Positions 17,468 through 26,970 of a stretch of 64,000 bases of DNA are shown here, one piece after another. The translations under genes were made by a program, and so were the position numbers. Source of the DNA: Bacillota bacterium (lineage in GTDB: Bacteria > Bacillota > Clostridia > Lachnospirales > Lachnospiraceae); contig JAEYRK010000066.1 of the NCBI GenBank assembly GCA_023435645.1, positions 1 to 64,000 on the forward strand, in the 5' to 3' direction. A model generated the notes under the pieces. The model did no database searches. It saw only the letters and a program-made list of their open reading frames with translations, and was not told where the DNA came from. The first letter of the stretch is position 1, and the number at the start of each line of letters is the position of its first letter.

Positions 17468-17502
17468 TTGTAAATACTAGCTTATTAAATTATCAATCAA
17501 GA

Positions 17503-18696
17503 TTACTCGATGATAGTAGCAACCTTACCGGATCCTACAGTTCTTCCACCTTCACGGATAGCGAAGCCTAAGCCCTGCTCCATAGCGATAGGATGGATTA
17601 ACTCGATGGACATCTCGATGTTATCACCAGGCATGCACATCTCTACGCCTTCAGGTAAGTTACAAACACCGGTAACGTCTGTTGTTCTGAAATAGAACTG
17701 AGGTCTGTAGTTGTTGAAGAAAGGAGTATGACGTCCACCTTCTTCTTTGGTTAATACGTAAACCTGTGCTGTGAATTTCTTGTGGCACTTGATGGAGCCG
17801 GGCTTAACAAGAACCTGGCCTCTTTCAATTTCAGTTCTCTGAACACCACGAAGAAGTGCACCGATGTTATCACCAGCCTGAGCCTCGTCAAGAAGCTTTC
17901 TGAACATCTCGATACCGGTACATACAACCTTACGGGTCTCTTCCTTAATACCAACGATTTCAACTTCCTCAGAAACCTTAAGAGTACCACGCTCTACACG
18001 GCCGGTAGCAACTGTACCACGGCCAGTGATGGAGAATACGTCCTCGACAGGCATAAGGAAAGGCTTATCCTTCTCTCTCTGAGGATCCGGAATCCAGCTA
18101 TCAACTGCATCAAATAACTCAATAATCTTGTCACCCCAAGAACTGGTGGGATCTTCAAGTGCTCTAAGAGCAGAACCCTGGATGATCGGTGTGTCATCGC
18201 CGGGGAACTCATACTCGTTTAACAGATCTCTAACTTCCATCTCAACCAGCTCAAGAAGCTCGGGATCGTCAACCATATCACACTTATTCATGAATACTAC
18301 GATATAAGGAACACCTACCTGACGGGACAGTAAGATGTGCTCCTTTGTCTGAGCCATAACGCCGTCAGTAGCAGCTACTACGAGGATAGCACCATCCATC
18401 TGAGCAGCACCGGTGATCATGTTCTTAACGTAGTCAGCATGTCCGGGGCAGTCAACGTGTGCGTAGTGTCTAGCCTTGGACTCATACTCTACGTGAGCTG
18501 TAGATATTGTGATTCCTCTTGCCTTCTCTTCGGGAGCTTTGTCGATCTGGTCGAATGCTACAACTTCGCCGGTACCGAGTCTCTCATGAAGAGTCTTGGT
18601 GATAGCAGCTGTGAGGGTGGTCTTACCATGGTCAACGTGACCGATGGTTCCGATATTACAATGCGGTTTCGTTCTGTTAAATTTAGCCTTAGCCAT
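17503..18696 (-). CDS. tuf: Elongation factor Tu
   Basis: This 397-residue GTPase delivers aminoacyl-tRNA to the ribosome. G-domain motifs are GHVDHGKTTL, DCPGHADYVKNMITGAAQMDG and NKCDMVDD. Domains 2 and 3 follow (EDVFSITGRGTVATGRVERG; FRTTDVTG), and the protein ends with GGRTVGSGKVATII. The start is ATG 18696 (MAKAKFNRTKPHCN), with AAAGGAGG upstream. An upstream extension of the frame into the leader is not supported. It is the last gene of the str operon, 187 nt after fusA. Confidence 0.98.
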   Translation of the reverse strand: MAKAKFNRTKPHCNIGTIGHVDHGKTTLTAAITKTLHERLGTGEVVAFDQIDKAPEEKARGITISTAHVEYESKARHYAHVDCPGHADYVKNMITGAAQMDGAILVVAATDGVMAQTKEHILLSRQVGVPYIVVFMNKCDMVDDPELLELVEMEVRDLLNEYEFPGDDTPIIQGSALRALEDPTSSWGDKIIELFDAVDSWIPDPQREKDKPFLMPVEDVFSITGRGTVATGRVERGTLKVSEEVEIVGIKEETRKVVCTGIEMFRKLLDEAQAGDNIGALLRGVQRTEIERGQVLVKPGSIKCHKKFTAQVYVLTKEEGGRHTPFFNNYRPQFYFRTTDVTGVCNLPEGVEMCMPGDNIEMSIELIHPIAMEQGLGFAIREGGRTVGSGKVATIIE

Positions 18697-18883
18697 TTTT
18701 ACAACGTCCTCCTTTAAAATAAATGCTTGTAAGCAAATGTTTTCAAATTCCCTGTAAGACAGGGCTTGTTTATATATTGCCTCATATGCCCTATTATATT
18801 TCAACTTAGAAATATTTTCAAGCACAAACAATTGATATCATAACTTTTTTACTGGAAATTTAATCTTTTGTCAAATCAGGCGC

Positions 18884-21004
18884 TTAGTTCTTGCCTTTTG
18901 CGGATAAAACCTTCTCCATTACATTCTTAGGAACCTGCTCATAGGAGTAGAAGAACATGGAATAAGCACCACGGCCCTGGGTCTTGGAACGCAGGGTTGT
19001 AGAATATCCGAACATTTCTGACAGCGGAACGAAGCCTCTGATCAGCTTCGTACCATTAATGTCTTCTGTACCTTCGATACGACCACGACGGGAGCTGATA
19101 TCACCGATAACATCACCCATATAATCCTCAGGTACTGTAACCTCAACTCTCATGATAGGCTCAAGTAAAGTTGCTCCGCCCTTATGCATCGCATCCTTAA
19201 ATGCCATGGAGCCGGCAATCTTGAAGGCCATTTCACTGGAGTCAACCTCATGGTAGGAGCCATCATATACGGTAGCCTTGATACCCAATACAGGGTAACC
19301 GCCAAGCACACCGGCCTTGGTCGCTTCTTCGATACCTGCGCCGACTGCCGGGATGTACTCCTTCGGAATTGCACCGCCGACAATAGCGGAAACAAACTCG
19401 AAGGTCTTCTCTGCGTTGGCATCCATAGGCTCGAAGCGAACCTTACAATGACCGTACTGCCCACGTCCACCGGACTGCTTCGCATACTTAGAGTCAACTT
19501 CAACGGTCTTGGTGAAGGTTTCCTTATAAGCTACCTGAGGTGCGCCTACATTTGCCTCTACCTTATACTCACGAAGAAGTCTGTCTACGATAATTTCAAG
19601 ATGAAGCTCACCCATACCTGCGATAATGGTCTGGCCTGTCTCTTCATTGGTATAAGTCCTGAAGGTGGGATCTTCCTCAGCAAGCTTTGCTAAAGCCTCA
19701 CCCATCTTATCCTGACCAGCCTTCGTCTTAGGCTCAATCGCTACATTGATAACCGGTTCAGGGAATTCCATGGACTCAAGGATTACAGGGGATTTCTCAT
19801 CACAGATAGTATCACCTGTTGTTGTCACCTTCAAACCTACTGCTGCAGCAATATCTCCGGAATAAACCTTTTCCAGATCCATTCTTTTATTCGCATGCAT
19901 CTGCAGGATACGACCAACACGTTCCTTTTTGCCCTTGGTAGAGTTCAGAACATAGGAGCCTGAATTGAGTGTACCGGAGTACACACGGAAAAACGCCAGC
20001 TTTCCAACAAAGGGATCGGCCATAATCTTAAAGGCCAGAGCTGCGAAGGGTTCCTCATCGGAGGATTTTCTGTGAATCTCATTTCCTTCGTCATCCACAC
20101 CCTTAATATCTTCAATATCTGTCGGTGCAGGCATATATTCAATAACTGCATCTAAGAGCTTCTGGACACCCTTATTTCTGTAGGCTGATCCACAGCAAAC
20201 CGGAATAATCTGAACAGCAATCGTCGCTCTTCTCAGTGCTGCTTTTAATTCCTCATTGGTAGGCTCTTCACCCTCCAGGAATTTCTCGATCAGTTCATCA
20301 TCTGTCTCACAGATGGATTCAATCATAGCAGCTCTGTATTCCTCTGCCAGATCCTGCATGTCTTCAGGAATCTCTGTGATAGTGATGTCCTCACCCTTGT
20401 CATCGTTATAGTAATAAGCCTTCATCTCGAACAGATCAATCAGACCCTTAAAGGTATCCTCTTTCCCGATCGGTAACTGGATCGGAACCGGGTTCTTACC
20501 TAATCTGGTTCTGATCATCTTAACAACATTAAAGAAATCTGCACCGGATATGTCCATTTTATTTACAAACGCCATTCTCGGTACACTATATTTGTCTGCC
20601 TGACGCCAAACGGTTTCAGACTGCGGCTCTACACCGCCCTTTGCGCAGAATACACCCACTGCACTATCAAGCACACGTAAGGAACGCTCTACCTCAACAG
20701 TAAAGTCAACGTGTCCCGGTGTATCAATGATATTGACACGGTGCTCAAGAGCGCCGGGAGCTTTCTTGTGTTCAACCTCTAGGGTCCAATGACATGTAGT
20801 TGCCGCTGATGTGATCGTGATACCTCTTTCCTGCTCCTGCTCCATCCAGTCCATGGTTGCAGTACCCTCATGCGTATCACCAATTTTGTAGTTAACACCG
20901 GTATAATATAGGATACGTTCGGTAAGTGTTGTCTTACCGGCATCAATATGCGCCATAATACCGATATTTCTAGTTCTCTCTAACGGATATTCTCTTCCTG
21001 CCAA
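18884..21004 (-). CDS. fusA: Elongation factor G
   Basis: This 706-residue translocation GTPase has G1 AHIDAGKTTLTERILYYTG, G3 IDTPGHVDFTVEVERSLRVLD and G4 FVNKMD, followed by domains II-V ending in the EF-G C-terminal segment EMFGYSTTLRSKTQGRGAYSMFF. The length is standard. The start is TTG at 21004, eight nt after AAGGAGGAATTATCC, and no in-frame ATG fits the conserved N-terminus MAGREYPLERTRNIGIMAH. It is the third gene of the str operon. Confidence 0.98.
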   Translation of the reverse strand: MAGREYPLERTRNIGIMAHIDAGKTTLTERILYYTGVNYKIGDTHEGTATMDWMEQEQERGITITSAATTCHWTLEVEHKKAPGALEHRVNIIDTPGHVDFTVEVERSLRVLDSAVGVFCAKGGVEPQSETVWRQADKYSVPRMAFVNKMDISGADFFNVVKMIRTRLGKNPVPIQLPIGKEDTFKGLIDLFEMKAYYYNDDKGEDITITEIPEDMQDLAEEYRAAMIESICETDDELIEKFLEGEEPTNEELKAALRRATIAVQIIPVCCGSAYRNKGVQKLLDAVIEYMPAPTDIEDIKGVDDEGNEIHRKSSDEEPFAALAFKIMADPFVGKLAFFRVYSGTLNSGSYVLNSTKGKKERVGRILQMHANKRMDLEKVYSGDIAAAVGLKVTTTGDTICDEKSPVILESMEFPEPVINVAIEPKTKAGQDKMGEALAKLAEEDPTFRTYTNEETGQTIIAGMGELHLEIIVDRLLREYKVEANVGAPQVAYKETFTKTVEVDSKYAKQSGGRGQYGHCKVRFEPMDANAEKTFEFVSAIVGGAIPKEYIPAVGAGIEEATKAGVLGGYPVLGIKATVYDGSYHEVDSSEMAFKIAGSMAFKDAMHKGGATLLEPIMRVEVTVPEDYMGDVIGDISSRRGRIEGTEDINGTKLIRGFVPLSEMFGYSTTLRSKTQGRGAYSMFFYSYEQVPKNVMEKVLSAKGKN

Positions 21005-21126
21005 GGATAATTCCTCCTTAATTCATGACAAGTGAATACACTCGGTATTCACTTGTATTTCGACATAAATACTTCTGCAAATCTGATATTAATCAAGAAT
21101 TAAAGAAGAAAATGCCATGATAATTG

Positions 21127-21597
21127 TTACCACCTATAATGAGCAAATGCCTTATTTGCGTCTGCCATTTTATGCATATCTTCTTTTCTCTTTACTGATG
21201 ATCCAGTATTGTTTGCAGCATCCATAATTTCATTCGCCAGCTTATCCTGCATGGTCTTATCCCCTCTTTTACGAGAGAACATGGTAATCCAGCGTAAAGC
21301 CAAAGTTTGTCTTCTTTCCGGTCTAACTTCAATCGGAACCTGGTAGGTTGAGCCACCGACACGTCTTGCTTTTACTTCAAGAACAGGCATGATATTATTC
21401 ATAGCCTCTTCAAAAACCTCAAGAGCGTTCTTACCGGTTTTAGCAGCAACCTTATCAAATGCACCGTATACAATCTTCTGGGCTGTACCCTTCTTGCCAT
21501 CTAACATAATATTGTTGATCAGCTTAGTTACAACCTTATTGTTGTATAACGGATCTGCTAATACATCTCTTTTCTGTATATGTCCTTTTCTTGGCAC
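21127..21597 (-). CDS. rpsG: 30S ribosomal protein S7
   Basis: This 156-residue S7 protein binds the 3' major domain of 16S rRNA and nucleates assembly of the small-subunit head. The N-terminus MPRKGHIQKRDVLADPLYNN and the segments KARRVGGSTYQVPIEVRPERR and LALRWITMFSRKRG are characteristic. The start is GTG with AAGGAGG upstream. It lies between rpsL (235-nt gap) and fusA (122-nt gap). Confidence 0.98.
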   Translation of the reverse strand: MPRKGHIQKRDVLADPLYNNKVVTKLINNIMLDGKKGTAQKIVYGAFDKVAAKTGKNALEVFEEAMNNIMPVLEVKARRVGGSTYQVPIEVRPERRQTLALRWITMFSRKRGDKTMQDKLANEIMDAANNTGSSVKRKEDMHKMADANKAFAHYRW

Positions 21598-21832
21598 GTT
21601 TCTTCCCTCCTTAACGATACTTAACGAAAATAAATTTCGTCAGTCAATTAATTCCTCGGTACTCACATGCATGAAAACCTTGTCGGTCTTCAGCTGATTG
21701 TGTTCGTGCTCAGATAAATTCGTTTTCCATAAGCCAAACTGTAACCACAGAAATACAATTCAAACGGAAATTAAAAATTAATCCGGCACTTAACTCATGA
21801 TCTTACCTAGTAATTATAGTTTATTCTAATTC

Positions 21833-22255
21833 TTACTTCTTTGCGTCCTTCGGTCTCTTAGCACCGTACTTGGAACGTGCCTGTCTTCTCTTGGCAACGC
21901 CTGCTGTATCAAGAGTACCTCTTACGATGTGGTATCTGGTACCGGGTAAATCCTTAACCCTACCACCTCTGATCAGAACAACGCTATGCTCCTGAAGGTT
22001 GTGGCCTTCACCGGGGATGTAGCTTGTTACTTCGATACCGTTGGAAAGACGAACTCTGGCGATTTTACGGAGTGCGGAGTTAGGCTTCTTCGGTGTAGCA
22101 GTTCTAACTGCTGTACAAACGCCTCTCTTCTGAGGAGAAGATACATCCGTAGTTCTCTTATTGAGTGAGTTAAAGCCTTTCTGCAGAGCAGGTGATGTGG
22201 ATTTATACTCTACTGTCTTTCTGCCTTTTCTTACTAGCTGGTTAAATGTGGGCAT
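21833..22255 (-). CDS. rpsL: 30S ribosomal protein S12
   Basis: This 140-residue S12 protein shapes the decoding centre. It starts MPTFNQLVRKGRKTVEYKS and carries the conserved loops TPKKPNSALRKIARVRLSNG and VKDLPGTRYHIVRGTLD. The lysines whose mutation gives streptomycin resistance in other bacteria (in KKPNS and RVKDLPG) are wild type. Many relatives have Val where this protein has Thr in LPGTRYH. It is the first gene of the str operon, with AGGAGGTG before the ATG. Confidence 0.98.
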   Translation of the reverse strand: MPTFNQLVRKGRKTVEYKSTSPALQKGFNSLNKRTTDVSSPQKRGVCTAVRTATPKKPNSALRKIARVRLSNGIEVTSYIPGEGHNLQEHSVVLIRGGRVKDLPGTRYHIVRGTLDTAGVAKRRQARSKYGAKRPKDAKK

Positions 22256-22391
22256 TAATTTTTCACCTCCTGAAAATTTTAATCAAACGATAGATTTTCT
22301 GTGGTTTTAACAGCGCACTTGGACACTTTCATAAGCATCAGCTAAATGTGCATAAAAAATACATAGCATGCAGAAATTTGCACGCTAAATG

Positions 22392-22420
22392 ATTATACTT
22401 TTTTCCCGGGTAAATGTCAA
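22392..22420 (-). promoter_or_regulatory. Consensus promoter of the str operon
   Basis: On the minus strand a perfect TTGACA (22420-22415) and a perfect TATAAT (22397-22392) are separated by exactly 17 nt. Transcription would start near 22385, leaving a leader of about 130 nt before rpsL. The leader holds an imperfect hairpin (GCGTGCA/TGCATGC). No other feature is seen in the 330-bp divergent gap 22256-22585. Confidence 0.93.
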
Positions 22421-22585
22421 GGATTATTTTAATGGTGTCAGTAGCGAACTGTAAGCGACATTCCTTGCTTGATTACTTCAGAGTCATATAGTAAGATAGA
22501 TAGGACAACAGCTTTTCCTGACCATGATTTTATCATGCCGTCCGGAAGGCTCATGTTAATATAGGAAGGAACAGGAGGAAGGTCC

Positions 22586-23566
22586 ATGAAGGATATGGCG
22601 CAGACAGAACGGCAGATATTTATCCTGCTACTGCTTTCTGAGAATAAACGGGGTTATACCATCAATGACATTCATGATTCTCTGGGAAAATGGGATGTAG
22701 TCGTCGATAAGAAAACCATCATGCGGGACATAGACAGCTTATCCGGCATCTGTTTTATCTCTGAGGAGGCAAGAAACGGCAAGACCTATTATACGGCGGA
22801 CAAATTCCGTCTGCGGGACATTACGTTTACCTCACCGGAACTGATTTCTCTCGCCTTCCTGCTGGAGCTTTTGAAGCCCTACCAGTATATGACCATGGGC
22901 AGGACCTCACAGGAGCTGATCTATAGGCTGCTTGATAATACCACCAATTTGAATCGGGAGTTCATCCGCCATTTTACCGGCTTAGTAACTGTAAATACCA
23001 ACAGCTATATTCGTGATGATGTCAATCCTGAGTTTGAAGAGCGTCTTCAGGAGGCAATCCGTAATAATCTGAAGGTGCGGATCATCTATCATAGCTTCGG
23101 CAGTGATGAGGATACCATAAGGATCCTCCATCCCTATGAGCTATCCATCAATGATGGTGCCTTGAATGTTGTAGGCTATTGTGAATTAAGGGGGGAATTG
23201 AGGGATTTCCGCGTCTCCAGAATTCGTGCTCTTACCTTATTAGAAGAACGTTTTACCGTACCGGAGGAATATTATCAGAATAAGCATCGGCAAAAGTTCA
23301 TACACCTGTCTGGTACTGTGATCGAGCAGATTATCCTCTCCTTTGACAAGCAGACAGCGAAATACATAATGGAATATGAGGCTGATCGAGCAGATGAGAT
23401 TATCGCCACGGAGGAAGGGATTACCTTCATTCGTAATACTGCTGTGACCGATGAGCTGATCCGCTGGATTCTGCAGTTCGGCCAGGGAGCTAGGGTACTT
23501 AATCCTGCCCATCTGAAGGAGAAGGTAAAGCAGGAGCTGATGAATTCTCTGAAGCAATACGAATAA
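22586..23566 (+). CDS. WYL-domain transcriptional regulator
   Basis: This 326-residue regulator has an N-terminal winged helix (ERQIFILLLLSENKRGYTINDIHDSL, then DKKTIMRDIDSLSG). A WYL-type domain follows, recognisable in VRIIYHSFGSDEDTIRILHPYELSINDGALNVVGYC, although the canonical Trp-Tyr-Leu is altered. A WCX-like C-terminal region follows. WYL regulators sense small molecules or nucleotides; the target here is unknown. The start at 22586 has AGGAGGAAGG upstream. It precedes the T-box-trpB unit but has its own spacing and no clear terminator. Confidence 0.87.
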   Translation: MKDMAQTERQIFILLLLSENKRGYTINDIHDSLGKWDVVVDKKTIMRDIDSLSGICFISEEARNGKTYYTADKFRLRDITFTSPELISLAFLLELLKPYQYMTMGRTSQELIYRLLDNTTNLNREFIRHFTGLVTVNTNSYIRDDVNPEFEERLQEAIRNNLKVRIIYHSFGSDEDTIRILHPYELSINDGALNVVGYCELRGELRDFRVSRIRALTLLEERFTVPEEYYQNKHRQKFIHLSGTVIEQIILSFDKQTAKYIMEYEADRADEIIATEEGITFIRNTAVTDELIRWILQFGQGARVLNPAHLKEKVKQELMNSLKQYE

Positions 23567-23697
23567 ACCTGAAACATCGGATATATGCGCAACAAATACA
23601 GATCCATATCATAACTATAGGACAGAAAATCTTCACCCCGAAAGTCAGCTATGAAATCCGCTATGAAATATTGCTATGAAATATTTACAAAAAACTG

Positions 23698-23726
23698 TTG
23701 ACAATTTCCTACTAAGTGGATACACT
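23698..23726 (+). promoter_or_regulatory. Promoter of the trpB T-box leader
   Basis: TTGACA (23698-23703) and TACACT (23721-23726) are 17 nt apart. The start would fall near 23733, at the beginning of the T-box RNA. Three GCTATGAAAT-like direct repeats lie just upstream (about 23648-23683). Confidence 0.8.
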
Positions 23727-23732
23727 AGATAA

Positions 23733-24016
23733 CAAGTAAAACCGTTGAGTAAGAATAGTAGGTATAGCGATTTATTAGCAGAGAGCTGCAGCAGGTGGGA
23801 ATGCGGCAATAATAGCTGTATTGAATGGACTTACGAGGGCAGGAAGAAAAGCAGTGCTGCTGAGTAATGCCTGACGGAATCTCCATCCGTTAACAAGGGA
23901 GCATATATGGAAGTATATGGAGTGAGAGGATGCTTTGCATCAAACCGGGTGGTACCGCAAAAGTTGGAATTCAAGCTTTTGTCCCAGTAAATTTACTGAG
24001 ACAGAAGCTTTTTTTA
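23733..24016 (+). ncRNA. T-box riboswitch, tryptophan specifier
   Basis: The leader has the T-box hallmark GGGTGGTACCGC at 23947-23958. A terminator follows, whose arms begin AAGCTTTTGTC (23973) and end GACAGAAGCTT (24010), before seven T residues. In stem I the sequence GAATGGAC presents a TGG codon at 23826-23828 in the usual specifier position after GAA. Uncharged tRNA-Trp would stabilise the antiterminator and switch on the TrpB-like enzyme downstream. The specifier assignment is by pattern and was not folded computationally. Confidence 0.93.
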
Positions 24017-24119
24017 TACACCAAAGTCTGCTTATTGACACCGCAGTCTTACCCAAATATATAACGGCGGCCATATGAAAGGCCATAAAATCTATGAAAT
24101 ATTTGAAAGGAGAACTATT

Positions 24120-25496
24120 ATGTCAAAGAAAATTCCGCACAGACTTTATCTATCAGAGGACCAAATGCCGAAGCAATGGTATAATCTCAGGGCAGATATG
24201 AAGGAGCAGCCTGCTCCGTTGCTTAATCCGGGTACCCTAAAGCCGGTGAAGGTAGAGGAGCTTTATCCTGTATTTTGCGAGCAGCTGGCGGCACAGGAAA
24301 TGGACAGCACCAACAGATACATTGATATACCGGAGGAAATACAGGACTTCTACAAGATGTACCGTCCGTCTCCGCTGATTCGTGCCTATCATCTGGAGAA
24401 GGCCCTTGGCACCCCTGCGAAGATCTATTTTAAGTTTGAAGGGAATAATACCTCAGGAAGCCATAAGCTGAATTCAGCAATTGCACAGGCATATTATGCC
24501 AAAGAGCAGGGTCTCACCGGACTTACCACAGAAACCGGTGCAGGACAATGGGGTACCGCCCTGTCAGAAGCCTGTTCCTATTATAACCTCCCCCTGACCG
24601 TCTATATGGTTAAGGTTTCCTATGAACAGAAGCCGTTCCGTAAATCTGTGATGCAGACCTTTGGTGCAGAGATTATTCCAAGCCCCAGCACTGCTACCAA
24701 TGCAGGACGCTTGATCCTGGAAAAGGATCCAACCACGGGAGGAAGCTTAGGCTGTGCCATTTCGGAGGCAGTCGAGCATGCAGTAACCACTCCCGGTTAC
24801 CGTTACGTCCTGGGCTCCGTACTGAATCAGGTTCTACTTCACCAGTCCATTATCGGTCTGGAGGCGAAGCAAGCGATGGAGATGCTGGACGAGTATCCGG
24901 ACATCATCATCGGCTGTGCCGGAGGCGGTTCCAATCTGGGCGGCCTGATTGCACCCTTCATGCAGGATAAGCTGACAGGAAAGGCTTCACCCAGATTCAT
25001 TGCTGTTGAGCCCGCCTCCTGCCCGTCCTTTACCCGCGGCAGATATGTATATGATTTCTGCGATACCGGAAAAGTTACTCCTTTGGCAAAGATGTATACT
25101 CTGGGAAGCAGCTTTATGCCCTCTGCTAATCACGCAGGCGGACTCCGTTATCATGGTATGTCCCCGATCCTCTCCAAGCTGTATCATGACGGTTATATGG
25201 AGGCTGTTGCAGTGGAGCAGACAAAGGTATTTGAGGCAGCTGTATTCTTCGCTAAGCAGGAAACCATACTTCCGGCACCGGAATCTGCTCATGCCATCCG
25301 TACAGCAATTGATGAGGCATTGAAATGTAAGGAAACCGGAGAAGCTAAGACCATTCTCTTCGGACTGACCGGAACCGGATATTTTGATATGACCGCATAC
25401 AATGCTTATTTAAACGGAACTATGTCAGATTACATCCCTACGGATGAGGACCTTCAGAAGGGCTTCAATGAGCTGCCCAAGGTTCCTGAAAACTAG
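24120..25496 (+). CDS. trpB: Tryptophan synthase beta-like enzyme (TrpB2 type)
   Basis: This PLP enzyme of about 458 residues belongs to the longer TrpB2 branch. It makes tryptophan from indole and serine. The PLP lysine is in GSHKLNSAIAQ (around residue 117) and the phosphate loop is GCAGGGSNLGG (around residue 266). The long N-terminal segment and the Trp T-box support TrpB2. The start is ATG 24120 with AAAGGAG upstream; an upstream in-frame ATG at 24075 lacks a ribosome site. No trpA or other trp genes are adjacent, so it may salvage indole. Confidence 0.93.
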   Translation: MSKKIPHRLYLSEDQMPKQWYNLRADMKEQPAPLLNPGTLKPVKVEELYPVFCEQLAAQEMDSTNRYIDIPEEIQDFYKMYRPSPLIRAYHLEKALGTPAKIYFKFEGNNTSGSHKLNSAIAQAYYAKEQGLTGLTTETGAGQWGTALSEACSYYNLPLTVYMVKVSYEQKPFRKSVMQTFGAEIIPSPSTATNAGRLILEKDPTTGGSLGCAISEAVEHAVTTPGYRYVLGSVLNQVLLHQSIIGLEAKQAMEMLDEYPDIIIGCAGGGSNLGGLIAPFMQDKLTGKASPRFIAVEPASCPSFTRGRYVYDFCDTGKVTPLAKMYTLGSSFMPSANHAGGLRYHGMSPILSKLYHDGYMEAVAVEQTKVFEAAVFFAKQETILPAPESAHAIRTAIDEALKCKETGEAKTILFGLTGTGYFDMTAYNAYLNGTMSDYIPTDEDLQKGFNELPKVPEN

Positions 25497-25519
25497 AATA
25501 CCATTATAAGATCAATGGA

Positions 25520-25754
25520 AATGGGCTGTTTCTTTATAGCCATGTGAATACAAGAGGCCCTATATGTTCCCCTCACAGCTTGTGTAAACAAGTCGTGTAC
25601 ACATGTGGTTCCTGGACAGAATTTTATTCTGTATGTCATCTTCGGACATAGATGTCCGCATCTGGCATCTCATAATCAATCAGTTCAGAACACAGTGTAA
25701 ACGGAAAACATATAGGGCCTCTTATATCATTTAGCTATTTGAAACAGCCCCATT
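25520..25754. mobile_element. 235-bp long inverted-repeat element (MITE-like or structured RNA)
   Basis: Two imperfect inverted arms of about 52 bp (25520-25571 and 25703-25754) share GGGCTGTTTC at the outer ends and an identical AAGAGGCCCTATATGTT at the inner ends. The 131-bp centre holds further hairpins, including CGGACAT/ATGTCCG and ACAGAAT/ATTCTGT. It has no reading frame. It lies between convergent trpB and MFS genes, where it could also end both transcripts. A non-autonomous mobile element or a structured RNA are the two readings. Target-site duplications were not clear. Confidence 0.6.
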
Positions 25755-25765
25755 ATTTATTGTTT

Positions 25766-26962
25766 TTATTCCGATGATCTTATTTTCAATCGGCTATAGC
25801 ATATTGTCAGTACCAAGGTGGCAGTAATACTGTAGCAGGAAACAACCAATAGCATACCTTGAAGATCTGTCATACCTAATACATAGGCAAACCCTCCAAA
25901 ACAGAGAATGCTATATAGATTATGAGTCAGGGAGATCATAGAATGAACCGTTGATCTGCCCTCGTCCTCAATTCTTTGTTGAATGTAATCCTCATGAAGT
26001 ACTCCCGTTACTGACATAATCAAATAATAGAACCCATAGAATCCGATCACGGTGATGCTTCTGATCGTAGCTGCTACTGTGAGACTTACTGCTCCAAGGA
26101 TGCTTAACTGCGCAATCGTAGCAAAACGGCTTTTCCACCGGAAGAGCCTCTCCGCTGCTCTGCGGATCTGATGAGCAAAATAGCCTCCGAGGGCTGCGAG
26201 AATAAACCGAAGTGCCATCCAGATACCAATTCCGGTGACCTGAATTCCATAGCCTGCGGCAATCATTGTATCATATTCATCCAATACATCAGACATTGAA
26301 ATGACCAGTATCGCCATGATTGCCAAAAGCAGTATATCCTTCTTCGCGAACAGAAAAGCCATAGCCTCCCTGACGGTTTCCTTCTTCTGCTGCTCTTCCC
26401 GGATTTTCTCCCGGTAATAATTCACTTCCTTATATAGAGAAGCAATCCCGGCAGAAATCAAACCGGATGTCATAGAGAGCAAAAGTGCCCATTGCATCCC
26501 CAGGTAAGTACCGATCAGACCACCGCTGACGGCTGCCAGTATTTTACCGACTCCAGATAGGAATCGTCCCTTTCCCAGGTATACCTCAAAGCGTTCCTGT
26601 TGCCCCTTCTGCTTCAGAGAATCAAACAGAAGCGCTTCTTCCGCACCGGAGATAAAGGCTTCCCCAACACCCCACAGAATAAAGCCCAATGCAAAAAGTT
26701 CAAACCGGTCAGAAAAAATCCATACAAAGTAACAGGCAGCCCTACAAAGGCTTCCCAATCGTATTAAATTTCTTCTGCTCCAGCGATCAGCCATTACCCC
26801 GGTCGGTATCTCAAGTATTACTACAGAGACGCTCCAGATGGCCAATAAAGCAGAAATCTGCTGTACCGTTAATCCCTTGCTTTCAATATACAGAAGATAG
26901 AGGGGATAAATCGGCATCAAATCGTTAAAGAATTGTCTAAGCAAATATTTCCTTGCATTCAT
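25766..26962 (-). CDS. MFS transporter, probable drug efflux
   Basis: This 398-residue protein has about 12 membrane segments. The MFS loop motif GVMADRWSRRNLIRLGSL occurs after TM2, and GVGEAFISGAEEALLFDSLKQKGQ in the region of TM4. The family resembles clostridial MFS proteins of the macrolide or multidrug efflux kind. The ATG at 26962 has GGAGGAG 7 nt upstream. That ribosome site is complementary to an upstream sequence behind a short leader ORF, as in erm/mef-type attenuation. This suggests an antibiotic-inducible exporter; the substrate is inference. Confidence 0.88.
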   Translation of the reverse strand: MNARKYLLRQFFNDLMPIYPLYLLYIESKGLTVQQISALLAIWSVSVVILEIPTGVMADRWSRRNLIRLGSLCRAACYFVWIFSDRFELFALGFILWGVGEAFISGAEEALLFDSLKQKGQQERFEVYLGKGRFLSGVGKILAAVSGGLIGTYLGMQWALLLSMTSGLISAGIASLYKEVNYYREKIREEQQKKETVREAMAFLFAKKDILLLAIMAILVISMSDVLDEYDTMIAAGYGIQVTGIGIWMALRFILAALGGYFAHQIRRAAERLFRWKSRFATIAQLSILGAVSLTVAATIRSITVIGFYGFYYLIMSVTGVLHEDYIQQRIEDEGRSTVHSMISLTHNLYSILCFGGFAYVLGMTDLQGMLLVVSCYSITATLVLTICYSRLKIRSSE

Positions 26963-26970
26963 CCTATTAC

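Larger units (their letters stand above)
16987..17502. other. Intergenic region between padR and tuf
   Basis: This 516-bp gap separates convergent genes. It holds the padR terminator (17022-17055) and the tuf terminator (17431-17467). The AT-rich stretch 17060-17430 between them shows no credible gene, RNA signature or repeat. Confidence 0.6.

Noticed and set aside
17751..18212. Frames on both strands inside tuf
   Set aside because: These are shadows produced by the biased codon use of a highly expressed gene.
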